From positions 248,001 to 312,000 of the forward strand of contig NZ_CP075691.1 of the NCBI RefSeq assembly GCF_020026305.1: 64,000 bases of DNA, given 5' to 3'. This stretch comes from Streptomyces sp. 135 (GTDB lineage Bacteria; Actinomycetota; Actinomycetes; Streptomycetales; Streptomycetaceae). Shown here in pieces: positions 21,201 through 28,124 of this stretch. Under the pieces are notes generated by a model, which had not been told where the DNA came from, did no database searches, and saw only the letters and a list, made by a program, of their open reading frames with translations. Each line of letters starts with the position of its first letter. Position 1 is the stretch's first letter. Made by a program: the position numbers and the translations under genes.

Positions 21201-23468
21201 TTCCCAGGCCACTTCGAGGAGCAGCCGGTGCTGCGGGTCCATGGCCACGGCCTCGCGGGGCGATATGCCGAAGAAGCCGGGGTCGAAGCGGTCGACGCCG
21301 GAGAGGAAACCGCCCTCACGCGCGTACGTCCGCCCTGGGCGCCCGGGGTCGGGGTCGTACAACGCCTCCGTGTCCCAGCCGCGGTCGGCGGGGAACGGGC
21401 CGATGGCGTCCCGCCCTTCGGCCACCAGCTCCCACAGCTCCTCGGGGGAGGTGACGCCTCCGGGGTAGCGGCAGGCCATGCCCACGATCACCACGGGGTC
21501 GTCGTCCGGCCGGTCCGTGCCCGCGTGCGCGGCGCCGGTGGCGGTGGCGGTGGCGGGGCGATCCGTGGCGCCGCGCGAGCGGAGGTGGGCGGCCAGCGCC
21601 GCGGCCGTGGGGAAGTCGAAGGCGACGGCCTCGGAGAGGGGAAGCCCGGTGGCCGCCGACAAGCGCTCCCGGAGCGCCGTCGCCGTCAGCGAGTCCATGC
21701 CCAGGTCCCGCAGGGCGGTCTCGGGTTCGACCTCCGCCACCGAGCAGCCGACCAGGGCCGCCGTCTCGCCGCGCACCAGGGCCAGCAGGTCGTCCGTGGG
21801 TCCGGTCGCCGTCCCGGCATCCAACGCCCGCGCGTTCAGGTCGTTCAGGGCGTACCGCTGGACCTTCCCGGAGGCGGTACGAGGGATGTGGTCCACCTCG
21901 TACAGCTCTGCGGGCACCTTGTAGGCGGGCAGTTCCGCGCGACACGCGGCGAGCAGGGCGCCTCGGTCCAGGGCGCCGCCGTCGGCCCTGGGTACCAGGT
22001 AACCGACCGGCACCTCGCCGAGGACGGGGTGCGGGCGTCCCCGCACGGCGGCGTCCGCCACCCCGGGCAGCCGCCGCAGCACCGCCTCCACCTCCGAGGG
22101 ATGGACGTTCGTGCCGCCCCGGATGATCAGGTCGCTCGCCCGGCCGGTGATCACAAGTTCGCCGGACGGCTCGATCCTCGCCAGGTCGCCGGTACGGAAC
22201 CAGCCGTCGCGCAGCACCTCCGCGGTGGCCTCCGGCGCGCCGTGATAGCCGGTCATGACACCGGGCCCGTGCACCCACAACTCGCCCTCGCCGACGTCCT
22301 GTCCGTCCGCGCCGCCGCCGACCCGGAGCCGGGTGCCGGGCAGCGCGCGGCCGCAGGACTCCCCCGCCGACGTCTCGCCGGGCGCCGTCATGGTGACCGG
22401 TCCTGCCTCGGTGCTGCCGTAGTGCTCCAAGTAGGGGACGCGGCAGATCGCCTCGAAGGAGCCGCGGAATTCGGGCCCCGCGGAGGCGCCCCCGCTGATG
22501 CAGCCGCGCAGCGCGGGCGCGCCGAGACCGCCGGCGTCGCGCTCGCCGTCCCTGGCCGGTACCCCGTGGCCGGTGCCCCGCACCTCGTCGAGCAGGGCCG
22601 AGTACGTGGTCGGTACCCCGCCGAGGAGTGTGCACGGAGCGTCCTCGCGGCGCAGCTCGGCGAGGACGTCCCGTACCGAGAACCGGGGCACCAGCATGGC
22701 GCTCGCCCCGGTCACCGTCACGCCGAGGACGCAGACGACCTGGCTCATGGCGTGGTGCAGCGGCAGCGGCCACAGCAGCCGGTCCCGCGCCGACAGGCCG
22801 AGCACGCCGATAAGGCCCGTCTCGACCGGCGCCAGGCGGTTGCGCTGCGTGGACAGCACGCCCTTGGGGGTGCCCGAGGAGCCGGAGGTGTACAGCGTCC
22901 ACGCCACCTCGTCCAGCCCCAGGTCGTCCCGGGCGGGCGCGACCGCCTCCGTGCCCGCCAGGTCCTCGTACCGCACGACGCCGTCCGGCGCACCGGACGC
23001 GTGCGTCGGCACGACCGGATCCCCGACGGCGGGCCTCCTGTCACCGCTCTCCTCACCGCCGCCCCCGGCGACCACCAGGGTGAGTCCGGGGCGGGAGAGC
23101 AGCCCCGGCTGCCGGTTCAGCCGCGCCTCGTCGGTGACGAGCACCCGCGCACCGCAGTCCTCCAGCAGGCGGTCGAGTTCCGCTTCCGGGACACCGGCGT
23201 CCAGCGGTACGCCCACTCCGCTCGCCCGGGTCACGCCCAGCAGGCTCTCGACCGCCTCGACGCGGTTGCCGAGCAGGACGGCGGCCCGGCCGCCCCGCGC
23301 CAGTCCGAGCCCGGCCAGGTGGCCGGCCAGCCGTCCGGTCCGCCGCTCCAGGTCCCGGTAGGTCCTGCGCACTCGGCGGTCCTCGAAGGCGACCTTCTCC
23401 CCGTGGCGCGCGGCATGGTCCCGAAGGATCTCCGCGATCGGCCTGATGACGTCCTCGCCTGTGCTCAC
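15204..23468 (-). CDS. One-module type I polyketide synthase with CoA-ligase loading and thioesterase
   Basis: 2754 residues. Domain order from visible motifs: acyl-CoA ligase about 1-545 (YTSGSSGTPKG from 193; TASGKVQR near its end), ACP1 (Ser593, GMDSL), ketosynthase about 655-1085 (Cys829 in DTACSSSL; EAHGTGT; GHTQAAAG), acyltransferase about 1215-1510 (Ser1312 in GHSLGEV; HAFH at 1413-1416, the malonyl-CoA signature), dehydratase about 1550-1830 (His1625 in HTVAGAVLLP; Asp1808 in HPALLDAALH), ketoreductase (GGTGSLG at 2117; LDD motif, B-type; Tyr2259 in NYAAAN), ACP2 (Ser2422) and thioesterase (Ser2617 in GRSAGGW). There is no enoylreductase. If it works once, it should activate a free acid, add one malonyl unit, reduce and dehydrate it, and release an alpha,beta-unsaturated acid. 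Iterative use is possible. All active-site residues look intact. No other PKS module is in view. Confidence 0.95.
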   Translation of the reverse strand: MSTGEDVIRPIAEILRDHAARHGEKVAFEDRRVRRTYRDLERRTGRLAGHLAGLGLARGGRAAVLLGNRVEAVESLLGVTRASGVGVPLDAGVPEAELDRLLEDCGARVLVTDEARLNRQPGLLSRPGLTLVVAGGGGEESGDRRPAVGDPVVPTHASGAPDGVVRYEDLAGTEAVAPARDDLGLDEVAWTLYTSGSSGTPKGVLSTQRNRLAPVETGLIGVLGLSARDRLLWPLPLHHAMSQVVCVLGVTVTGASAMLVPRFSVRDVLAELRREDAPCTLLGGVPTTYSALLDEVRGTGHGVPARDGERDAGGLGAPALRGCISGGASAGPEFRGSFEAICRVPYLEHYGSTEAGPVTMTAPGETSAGESCGRALPGTRLRVGGGADGQDVGEGELWVHGPGVMTGYHGAPEATAEVLRDGWFRTGDLARIEPSGELVITGRASDLIIRGGTNVHPSEVEAVLRRLPGVADAAVRGRPHPVLGEVPVGYLVPRADGGALDRGALLAACRAELPAYKVPAELYEVDHIPRTASGKVQRYALNDLNARALDAGTATGPTDDLLALVRGETAALVGCSVAEVEPETALRDLGMDSLTATALRERLSAATGLPLSEAVAFDFPTAAALAAHLRSRGATDRPATATATGAAHAGTDRPDDDPVVIVGMACRYPGGVTSPEELWELVAEGRDAIGPFPADRGWDTEALYDPDPGRPGRTYAREGGFLSGVDRFDPGFFGISPREAVAMDPQHRLLLEVAWEAFERAGLVPRTLRGTPTGVYVGMMYSDYANRLVETPEQMEGYLSLGNAGSVASGRIAYTFGLEGPALTVDTACSSSLVALHLAAQALDRGECSYALAGGVTVMSGPSSFVEFSRQRALAPDGRCKAFGASADGTGWAEGAGMLLLTRLSEARRARLPVLAVVRGSAVNQDGASNGLTAPHGPAQRRVIRQALAQARLTPEDIDAVEAHGTGTRLGDVIEAEAFLATYGREPRKRPLWLGSVKSNIGHTQAAAGVAGVIKTVQAMAHDLLPRTLHADVPTDRVDWSSGRVTLLSRPVPWPRTDRPRRAGVSSFGISGTNAHVVIEEAPTDAGDGTLSPVPVTGGRRGAGAGCGRSDEDAGGVVAASIAVPGPVPVSVSARSASELRAQARRLHTRVAADPHATPVDIGYALATTRTAFEHRAVIVARDRAQLLTSLQGAAEGASPPGTWTGTSRSQGPLAFVFTGQRSQRLGMGRELYASPDLYPGFARSFDETCSLLDPWLPVPLRDVVFADPGTETGALLATARFAQPALFALETALFRQLGEWGVRPDLVAGHSLGEVTAAHVAGVLSIEDACALVAARGRLMGALPPGGAMASLDATVEDVARHLAETPGRTVEIAAVNGPSSVVVSGDEAAVARTVADFRERGRSATPLRVSHAFHSARMEPMLADFAEAVRGLTFAAPQLPLVTAVSGRAATEEELRSPDFWVDHVRRPVLFADTVSHLQGPGAAHFVEVGPDGVLSGLVRDCLTEPVPLILPTLRKARPEADTLTETVAALHSHGVPVDWEAVFAGHHPRRVPLPTYAFERRRYWLDATSPRHRAAPAPAPTSAPAYGEPAHPFLTHRTATADGGLSLGGTLSVHDHPWLADHTVAGAVLLPGTAFVEMALHAGASVGAPCLDELALTTPLLLPPDEMVDLQVTVSGPDAAGRRTVLFHGRPAARADGHHPWCLHASGTLVPERKPEQQPKDAVAARTGTWPPSGAIPLYADGTAGDPYELLAEAGLDYGPSFRGLRGAWRHGEELYAEVALPETAQALLTPDRGPDFLLHPALLDAALHVLALDGRSPERAGAGETRGDGVSLPFAFEGVTLRATAVGQRLRVRISPGANGRARVELADTGGELVTAVRSLALRPLPQAGLSAAEPDAGLLHRMVWVPSPQPPAPGAAPSWGVLGPVGTPLVDVLAPRGSGIPVLRDPASAGDVPPAVVIAPCPSSAPCPSPAKTPRGAQDPAARMLETTSRVLRLIQDWLAEPRLANSRLVLVTSGAVSPLGPDADTKNWAPAHAAVWGLVRSALREHPGRLALLDVDDHPDSWQLVPTLLAAPAPETAVRNGQAYVPELVRLDDREEPQRRLDPEGTVLITGGTGSLGMLVARHLVTDHGVRHLLLAGRRGPHAPGAEALVAELTAAGAEVSVRACDLTDREQLAALLDSVPAAHPLTGVVHSAAVLDDGIVSTLTPDRLERVLRPKAGTALALHELTQGHDLAVFALFSSVAGVLGSPGQANYAAANHVLDALARHRRGRGLPGTSIAWGPWRQSDGMTAHLTEVDLRRMARSGFVPLTPEEGLALFDAAVAGDDAEVVAARIAPAAFTDAPPDAGGHRTPVPGAVEARGGGTIGIAERWKAASPVERTDLLLTEVRSQAAAVLGHPEGASAIDASDRLADLGLDSLAAVELRNQLSASTGLTLPSTLLFDFPTAQAVAAELAERYARDGVPDGSPGAPVQAAGVPDSEGAPDSLSALFRSACLRGRVWDSMALLTIVARLRPVFDVTGAGRAALEPVPLTSGGTGAPLICFPSLSALSGPHEYGQLAAALRGLRSASAVRNPGFAPGEDLPATLDALVTAHVAAVRAAAGQAPPVLLGRSAGGWVAQAVAERLAAEGTAPAAVVLVDTYPHDADAAGQSFSAMTSDMLRRAARSSAPDPDRLTAMAGYFELFADWKPARLAAPTLYLRARDPLPGAEPAPPWSLAHAQVAVPGDHFSVLEEHARTTALAAHDWLAGL

Positions 23469-23644
23469 TGGTTCGAACTCTTCTCTCTCTGCGCCTCGTT
23501 GAGGGCGGTGGAGCGGCGCGCAGCACGTCCAGTATCAACCGGGCCTCCCTCCTGTCCGCTTCGGCACGGCGTGCCTGCCGCTTTGCGGGGCACAGGGACA
23601 GGTACCGCGACGAAGACGAACGCTACGAGGACGAAGGAGGGATG

Positions 23645-24052
23645 ATGGAAGAGCAAGTCTCGCTCACCGCCGTGGGCTGGGCGCGATCGCTGCCGGTGAG
23701 CAGCGGCGTGAAGGCCGCTCGTGACTGGACCCGTGAGCATCTGCGGTCGCTGCACTGGTCGGAGACGGCGCCCGACATGGTGGACGCCGTCCTGCTGACC
23801 GTGTCGGAGCTGGTCACCAACGCCCATGTGCACACCCGCGCCGACGCGCAGCTCATCCTCACCTGGGATCACGAATGTCTGCACGTGACCGTGCACGACC
23901 CGGCCCCCGGCCTGCCGCAGCCGCGCGACGCCGGAGACGACGCCCTGGGCGGGCGCGGCCTGATGCTGGTCGACGCGGTGGCCGACGACTGGCAGGTCAG
24001 GCCCTGCGCCAAGGGCAAGGCCGTCATCGCCTGCTTCCAGCCCCCCACGTGA
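23645..24052 (+). CDS. RsbW-like ATP-binding protein (HATPase_c_2)
   Basis: 135 residues. I choose ATG 23645, 4 bases after AGGAGG; the ATG at 23642 is only 1 base from it. The fold is a single small GHKL ATPase domain: N-box region LLTVSELVTNAHVH, then VHDPAPGLPQ and GGRGLMLVDAVADDW. In Streptomyces there are dozens of such anti-sigma-factor-like kinases, and most have unknown partners. It is divergent from the PKS across a 176-bp gap, so shared regulation is possible. No anti-anti-sigma gene is next to it. Confidence 0.88.
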   Translation: MEEQVSLTAVGWARSLPVSSGVKAARDWTREHLRSLHWSETAPDMVDAVLLTVSELVTNAHVHTRADAQLILTWDHECLHVTVHDPAPGLPQPRDAGDDALGGRGLMLVDAVADDWQVRPCAKGKAVIACFQPPT

Positions 24053-24091
24053 CAGGCGCTGCCTGCCGAGGGCCCCGCCGGGCCCCGGGCC

Positions 24092-25228
24092 CTACCGGGA
24101 AGGCTCGTGCCGGGTGAAGGTGGTGATCAGGTCGTGGACCGGATCGTTGCCGGAGCCGGCGGCAGCCCCGTTGGCGCCTTCGGAGAGGGCAGCATCGGCG
24201 CCGCGGGCGAACATGGCCTGCTCGTACTCGCCGAGGGCGGCCTCGATGTCGTCGGGGTACGTCGCCAGAGCCCGGCCTAGGGCGGCTCCGTCGAGCATGG
24301 CCAGGTTGGCGCCTTCGCCGTTCGGCGGCGCGAGGTGGGCGGCGTCGCCGAGCAGGGTCACCCCCGGCACGCGGTCCCACCGGTGTCCGGTCGGCAGCGC
24401 GTAGAGGGGCCGCAGGACGGGGGCGGTGTCGCCGTCGGTGATCAGCGCGGTGAGTTCCGGTGCCCAGTCGGCGAACTCCTTCGCGATCCGCGCGGCCGCG
24501 GCGGGGCCGTCGGCGAAGTCGATGGCGGCGAACCAGTCCTGCGACTCGGCCAGCCCGACATAGGCGTGCAGCGTGTCGCCCGCCTCCCGGTGGGCGAAGA
24601 TCTCCCTGCGCGGCGTGAGCGCCATCATCGACCCGTCGCCGACCGCTTTCGCGGTGGCCGGGTGCCGGGTGTCTGCCTCGAACAGGTAAGTCTCCACGAT
24701 CGACCTGCCGGTGTACTCGGGCGTGGCGGCGGAGAGCAGCGGCCGGACCCGTGACCAGGCGCCGTCCGCGCCGACCAGCAGGCCGGTGACGGCGGTGCGG
24801 CCGTCGGCGAACGTCACTTCGTGGCGCCCCTCGCCGAGGGTGCGGGCGCCGCTGACCTTGTGCCCCCACCGGACGGTGCCGGCCGGGACCGAGTCGAGCA
24901 GGAGCCGCCGCAGCTCGCCGCGCTGCACCTCGGGGCGGCCGCCCGTGCCGTCGTCGGCCTTGTCGAACAGGACGGTCCCGTCCGGGTCGAGGACCCGCAT
25001 CGCCTGGCGGCCCTCAAGGATGAGCCCACGGAACTCGTCCATCAGGTCCGCTGCCTCGATGGCGAGTTGTCCGTTGTAGTCGTGGATGTCGAGCATCCCG
25101 CCCTGTGAGCGCGCGACCGGGGACGCCTCCGCCTCGTAGACCGTGACCGGTATGTCGTGGAGGTGCAGTACGCGGGCGAGCGTGAGGCCGCCGAGCCCGG
25201 CGCCGATGATCGTGACGTCAGTGGTCAT
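24092..25228 (-). CDS. FAD-dependent monooxygenase, TetX-like
   Basis: 378 residues. It is a class A flavoprotein monooxygenase: N-terminal FAD dinucleotide-binding GAGLGGLTLARVL, a GGMLDIHDYNGQ stretch, and the ribityl-binding motif GDAAHLAPPNGEGAN. Several features recall the tetracycline-inactivating TetX group, namely GGxLDxH, the acidic FSDW-like FADW, and YEQAMF near the C-terminus. Such enzymes hydroxylate aromatic or tetracycline-like substrates using NADPH and oxygen. Its stop faces the RsbW-like gene 40 bases away. It could tailor the neighbouring PKS product or detoxify an antibiotic; the sequence does not decide. The start has AGGAAGGAACC-like purines upstream. Confidence 0.9.
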   Translation of the reverse strand: MTTDVTIIGAGLGGLTLARVLHLHDIPVTVYEAEASPVARSQGGMLDIHDYNGQLAIEAADLMDEFRGLILEGRQAMRVLDPDGTVLFDKADDGTGGRPEVQRGELRRLLLDSVPAGTVRWGHKVSGARTLGEGRHEVTFADGRTAVTGLLVGADGAWSRVRPLLSAATPEYTGRSIVETYLFEADTRHPATAKAVGDGSMMALTPRREIFAHREAGDTLHAYVGLAESQDWFAAIDFADGPAAAARIAKEFADWAPELTALITDGDTAPVLRPLYALPTGHRWDRVPGVTLLGDAAHLAPPNGEGANLAMLDGAALGRALATYPDDIEAALGEYEQAMFARGADAALSEGANGAAAGSGNDPVHDLITTFTRHEPSR

Positions 25229-25459
25229 GAGGGGGGTTCCTTCCTGGGCATGAACCGCTGGACGGACACCCGGCAGGTCACGCCGGGAGCGTCGTTCCAG
25301 TGGTCGTGCGATGCGAGCCGGTGTGGCCGGTGGCCGGTGCTCTGGGAGCCCGGCGCGACCACGGACTCCAATGTCCCGGCACGCATCGACAAATCACCGA
25401 CAGATCACCGACGACCACCCACGACCACCGGCAGCCGCCCCACACCGGCGGCGCCCTTC

Positions 25460-26365
25460 CTAGGGGGCGATGCGGGCGACCGCGCCCGTTTCCAGGGCCG
25501 TCCAGAGCGCGCCGTCCGGGCCCACGGTGATGCCGTGCGGTTCGGACGCGGGTGAGGGCAGGTCGTACTCGCTGATCTCGTACGCCCCGGAGGCCGTCGC
25601 CGTGATGCGGCCGACGCGGTTGGCACCCCATTCGGTGAACCAGCAGTCCCCGGTCGCCGCCGCGACGATGGCGTGCGGCTTGGCGGTGCGGTCGGGGAGC
25701 GGGAACTCCTCGATCCGGCCGTCCACGGAGATCCTGCCGATCTGTCCGGCCATGATCTCGACGAACCACAGGGCCTCGCCGTCACAGGCGATGCCCACCG
25801 GCCCGGCGCCTTCGGTGGGCAGCGGATGCAGGTTCACGGTGCCGTCGACACCGATGCGGCCGACCGCGTTGGCCTGATTGAGGGTGAACCACAGCGCGCC
25901 GTCGGGGCCCGCCGTGATCATCGAGGGGAACCCTCCCTCGACCGGCAGTTCGAACTCGGTGATCTCACCGTCCGCGCCGATACGACCGATGCGGTCACTG
26001 TTCAACTCCGTGAACCACAGGGCGCCGTCCGGCCCGGCGGCGATGCCGTAGGGCCCGCTCCCGGGCGTCGGCACGGGGTACGCCTCGGCCTTCCCGTCGA
26101 CGCTGACGCGGCCGATGTGGTGGTCCTTCAGACGGGAGAACCAGAGCGCGCCGTCGGGCCCGGCGGTGATGACGGACGGGCCGCACTCCGGCGCGCCCAG
26201 GTCGTACCGGGTGAACTCCCCCTCCACCGTGAGGCGCGCGATCTCACCGCTGCCGTTAAGAGTGAGCCACAGGGCGCCGTCGGCACCGGCAGCGATGCCG
26301 TACGGGCCCGCCCCTTCCTCGGCGATCCGGACCTCACTGACACGCGGGGCACAACTGTCGGGCAC
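25460..26365 (-). CDS. vgb: Virginiamycin B lyase-type beta-propeller
   Basis: About 301 residues from GTG 26365, which has AAAGGAA 6 bases upstream; a TTG at 26380 is in frame but lies before the ribosome site. The protein is built of repeated blades with GPDGALWFT and IGRI/VGRI motifs, the pattern of the seven-bladed Vgb propeller. The histidines and glutamate of the active-site blades appear kept (AKPHAIV, WFTEWGANRVGRI, SEPHGIT). Vgb linearises type B streptogramins by cleaving the ester bond through an elimination reaction needing Mg2+. Streptomyces carry chromosomal homologues, so it may be a resistance gene or a paralogue with another substrate. No signal peptide is seen. Confidence 0.88.
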   Translation of the reverse strand: MPDSCAPRVSEVRIAEEGAGPYGIAAGADGALWLTLNGSGEIARLTVEGEFTRYDLGAPECGPSVITAGPDGALWFSRLKDHHIGRVSVDGKAEAYPVPTPGSGPYGIAAGPDGALWFTELNSDRIGRIGADGEITEFELPVEGGFPSMITAGPDGALWFTLNQANAVGRIGVDGTVNLHPLPTEGAGPVGIACDGEALWFVEIMAGQIGRISVDGRIEEFPLPDRTAKPHAIVAAATGDCWFTEWGANRVGRITATASGAYEISEYDLPSPASEPHGITVGPDGALWTALETGAVARIAP

Positions 26366-26479
26366 GGCGGTTCCTTTCAAGGATCGGGATCTCGAAGATC
26401 ACCGCCCCAGCTTCGCAGCCGCACCCGGTCGGGTTCCCGTCCAAGGTGGTTCCGGCGCCTGTCGCTAGGCTCCAGCGCC

Positions 26480-27004
26480 ATGACCAGTGATCCCGGATTC
26501 ACCTGCACGTGCTGCGGGGCTCAGCACCTTGAACTGCCGATGAACCACACGGCCGAGGCCCCGGCCGTGTGGGATCCGGCCTTCGTCGGCGCCGATGACT
26601 GCCTGCTCTCATCGGACCAGTGCATGGTCCGCGGGCAGCACTACTTCGTCAAGGGGCTGATCGAGATACCGGTCGTCGACAGCGACGAGGTGTTTTCCTG
26701 GGGTGTATGGGTCTCGCTCAGCCGTGAGAACTTCGCCCGAGCCGCGGATCTGTGGGACAGCCCCGACCGCGAGGCGGAGCAGCCGTACTTCGGCTGGCTC
26801 ACCACCGACCTGCCGGTCTACTCCCCCACGACCCTCGACCTGAAAACGCATGTCCACACCCGCCCGGTCGGTGAACGCCCCTACGTCGAGCTTGAGCCCA
26901 CCGACCATCCCCTCGCCGTCGAACAGCGCACGGGGATCACTCTCGACCGCGTGCGGGAGATCGCGGCGGCCGTACTCCACGCAGGCAGTGGTCAGCGGTG
27001 GTGA
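26480..27004 (+). CDS. DUF2199 family protein
   Basis: 174 residues from ATG 26480. The N-terminus has a CTCCG cysteine cluster (a possible metal site), then the DUF2199 core with YFVKGLIEIPV, FSWGVWVSLS and YFGWLTTDLPVYSPTTLDLKTHVHTRP. The family is widespread in bacteria and has no known function; its members are cytosolic. It is divergent from the lyase-type propeller gene with 114 bases between, and no operon partner is evident. Confidence 0.9.
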   Translation: MTSDPGFTCTCCGAQHLELPMNHTAEAPAVWDPAFVGADDCLLSSDQCMVRGQHYFVKGLIEIPVVDSDEVFSWGVWVSLSRENFARAADLWDSPDREAEQPYFGWLTTDLPVYSPTTLDLKTHVHTRPVGERPYVELEPTDHPLAVEQRTGITLDRVREIAAAVLHAGSGQRW

Positions 27005-27121
27005 GGGCGGGCGACCCCCGCATCGCCGACCGCGGCCGCACCGGCCGGCCTGAACCGCCGGCCGCCAGAGGACCGGCGAGGTGGACGGCAGGCCCTGCGG
27101 ACGGTGTCGGCCTCGGCAGCG

Positions 27122-27340
27122 TCAATGACGTCCTGGGGCGAGGATCTCGTCCAGCACCGTGAGGACTGCCTCGTAGGCGATGACCCGTACGTTGGCCTCA
27201 CGCGCCGCCTCCGGATCGGTCGCCCGCAGGCTTTCGCCCCGCTTACGCCACTCCCGCTCCTCCTCCCCCGCATAGGCTTTCGCGCGCTGAATGCGCCGCA
27301 GCAGTTCGTCTGAGTCCACGACATCGGCCATGGCACCCAT
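27122..27340 (-). CDS. Small hypothetical protein
   Basis: 72 residues, strongly charged and predicted to be entirely helical (RRIQRAKAYAGEEEREWRKR and EAAREANVRVIAYEAVLTVLDE). The composition, with many E, A and R in a heptad-like pattern, is that of a real coiled-coil protein and unlike a GC-shadow frame. The ribosome site is weak, and ATG 27328 (MADVVD) is an alternative start. I do not recognise a family. It stands alone, convergent with the DUF2199 gene. Confidence 0.55.
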   Translation of the reverse strand: MGAMADVVDSDELLRRIQRAKAYAGEEEREWRKRGESLRATDPEAAREANVRVIAYEAVLTVLDEILAPGRH

Positions 27341-27450
27341 CTACCCCGGCCCGTCCATTCCGATGTTCCGCCGCGCGGATTCGCCGACCGGAAAGGGCGC
27401 CCGTTCCGTGCCCGGGCGTGCCTCAATGCGGCGGGGTGCCGAGCCCTGAT

Positions 27451-27966
27451 TCAGCGGATGTTGACGTCGATGCACGCGTAGAAGGCGTTGGACGTGTCGC
27501 CGATGTTCCACACCGCGAGGACCTTGTGCCTGCCGGTGAAGTTGCCGAGGTTGACCTGGTGCGAGACGGTCGCCGGTGGCTGCTGGTTGCCGCCGTCGAT
27601 GGTGGCGACCTTGGTGCCGTCGACGAAGTACTCGTAGTTCGCGGTGCGGTGCCGGGCGGTGAACGTCCAGGTGAAGGTCTGCGTCCTGCTGACGTCGCTG
27701 ACCTTCCAGCCCTTGGCGTCATTGTCCAGTTCCGCGAACCGGGCGTTGCCGCCGCTGCAACTGCGCAGGCCCTTGGGCCCCTCGACGCTCTGCGGTTCGT
27801 ACTTGATGTCGCCGCAGGGCACCGTGCGCGCGGCACACTGCGCCTGCCGGCTCGCGGGAGCGTTGACGTACCCGTGTGCGCTGGCCGAACCGGTCGGCAG
27901 GGTGAGGGCGAGGACCGGTGCCATTCCGGCACCGATCGCCGCGGCGATCTTCCGCTTCTTGTCCAT
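27451..27966 (-). CDS. Secreted AA10 lytic polysaccharide monooxygenase (chitin type)
   Basis: 171 residues from ATG 27966, which follows AAGGAG by 6 bases. A Sec signal peptide ends ASA before His31 (HGYVNAPASR), so cleavage exposes the N-terminal histidine of the copper histidine brace. The second brace histidine is probably His106 in TARHRTANYEYF. Four or more cysteines suggest disulfides, and there is no carbohydrate-binding module, so this is a minimal single-domain AA10 enzyme. AA10 enzymes oxidatively cut chitin or cellulose chains outside the cell; the short loop pattern and the DasR-like site upstream favour chitin. Confidence 0.93.
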   Translation of the reverse strand: MDKKRKIAAAIGAGMAPVLALTLPTGSASAHGYVNAPASRQAQCAARTVPCGDIKYEPQSVEGPKGLRSCSGGNARFAELDNDAKGWKVSDVSRTQTFTWTFTARHRTANYEYFVDGTKVATIDGGNQQPPATVSHQVNLGNFTGRHKVLAVWNIGDTSNAFYACIDVNIR

Positions 27967-28028
27967 GCGTGACTCCTTCACGAGCGGTGCTACGTGGGGC
28001 GTGCGGCGTGAAGTGCTCCCGTGGGGCG

Positions 28029-28044
28029 ATTAGTCCAGACCATA
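28029..28044. promoter_or_regulatory. DasR-responsive element (dre)-like site
   Basis: The core TAGTCCAGACCA matches 10 of 12 positions of the dre core TGGTCTAGACCA. It lies about 65 bases upstream of the LPMO start, the usual place in Streptomyces chitinase promoters, which supports control by the GlcNAc-sensing repressor DasR. Confidence 0.6.
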
Positions 28045-28086
28045 GACTTCGGCATGCCACGGTCAAGGTTGTATTCCGGCCACGTC

Positions 28087-28106
28087 CGCCCCCGCGGCCG
28101 GGGGCG
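28087..28106 (-). terminator. GC hairpin after the beta-propeller gene
   Basis: CGCCCCCG and CGGGGGCG form an 8-bp stem with a CGGC loop, starting 19 bases past the stop at 28125. It separates this gene from the LPMO promoter. Confidence 0.55.
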
Positions 28107-28124
28107 GGGGCGGCACAACCGCCC

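Noticed and set aside
19536..23645. A 1369-residue open frame on the plus strand opposite the PKS gene
   Set aside because: It lies entirely antisense to a PKS with intact domains, has low-complexity composition and no ribosome site. It is an effect of high GC in the third codon position.
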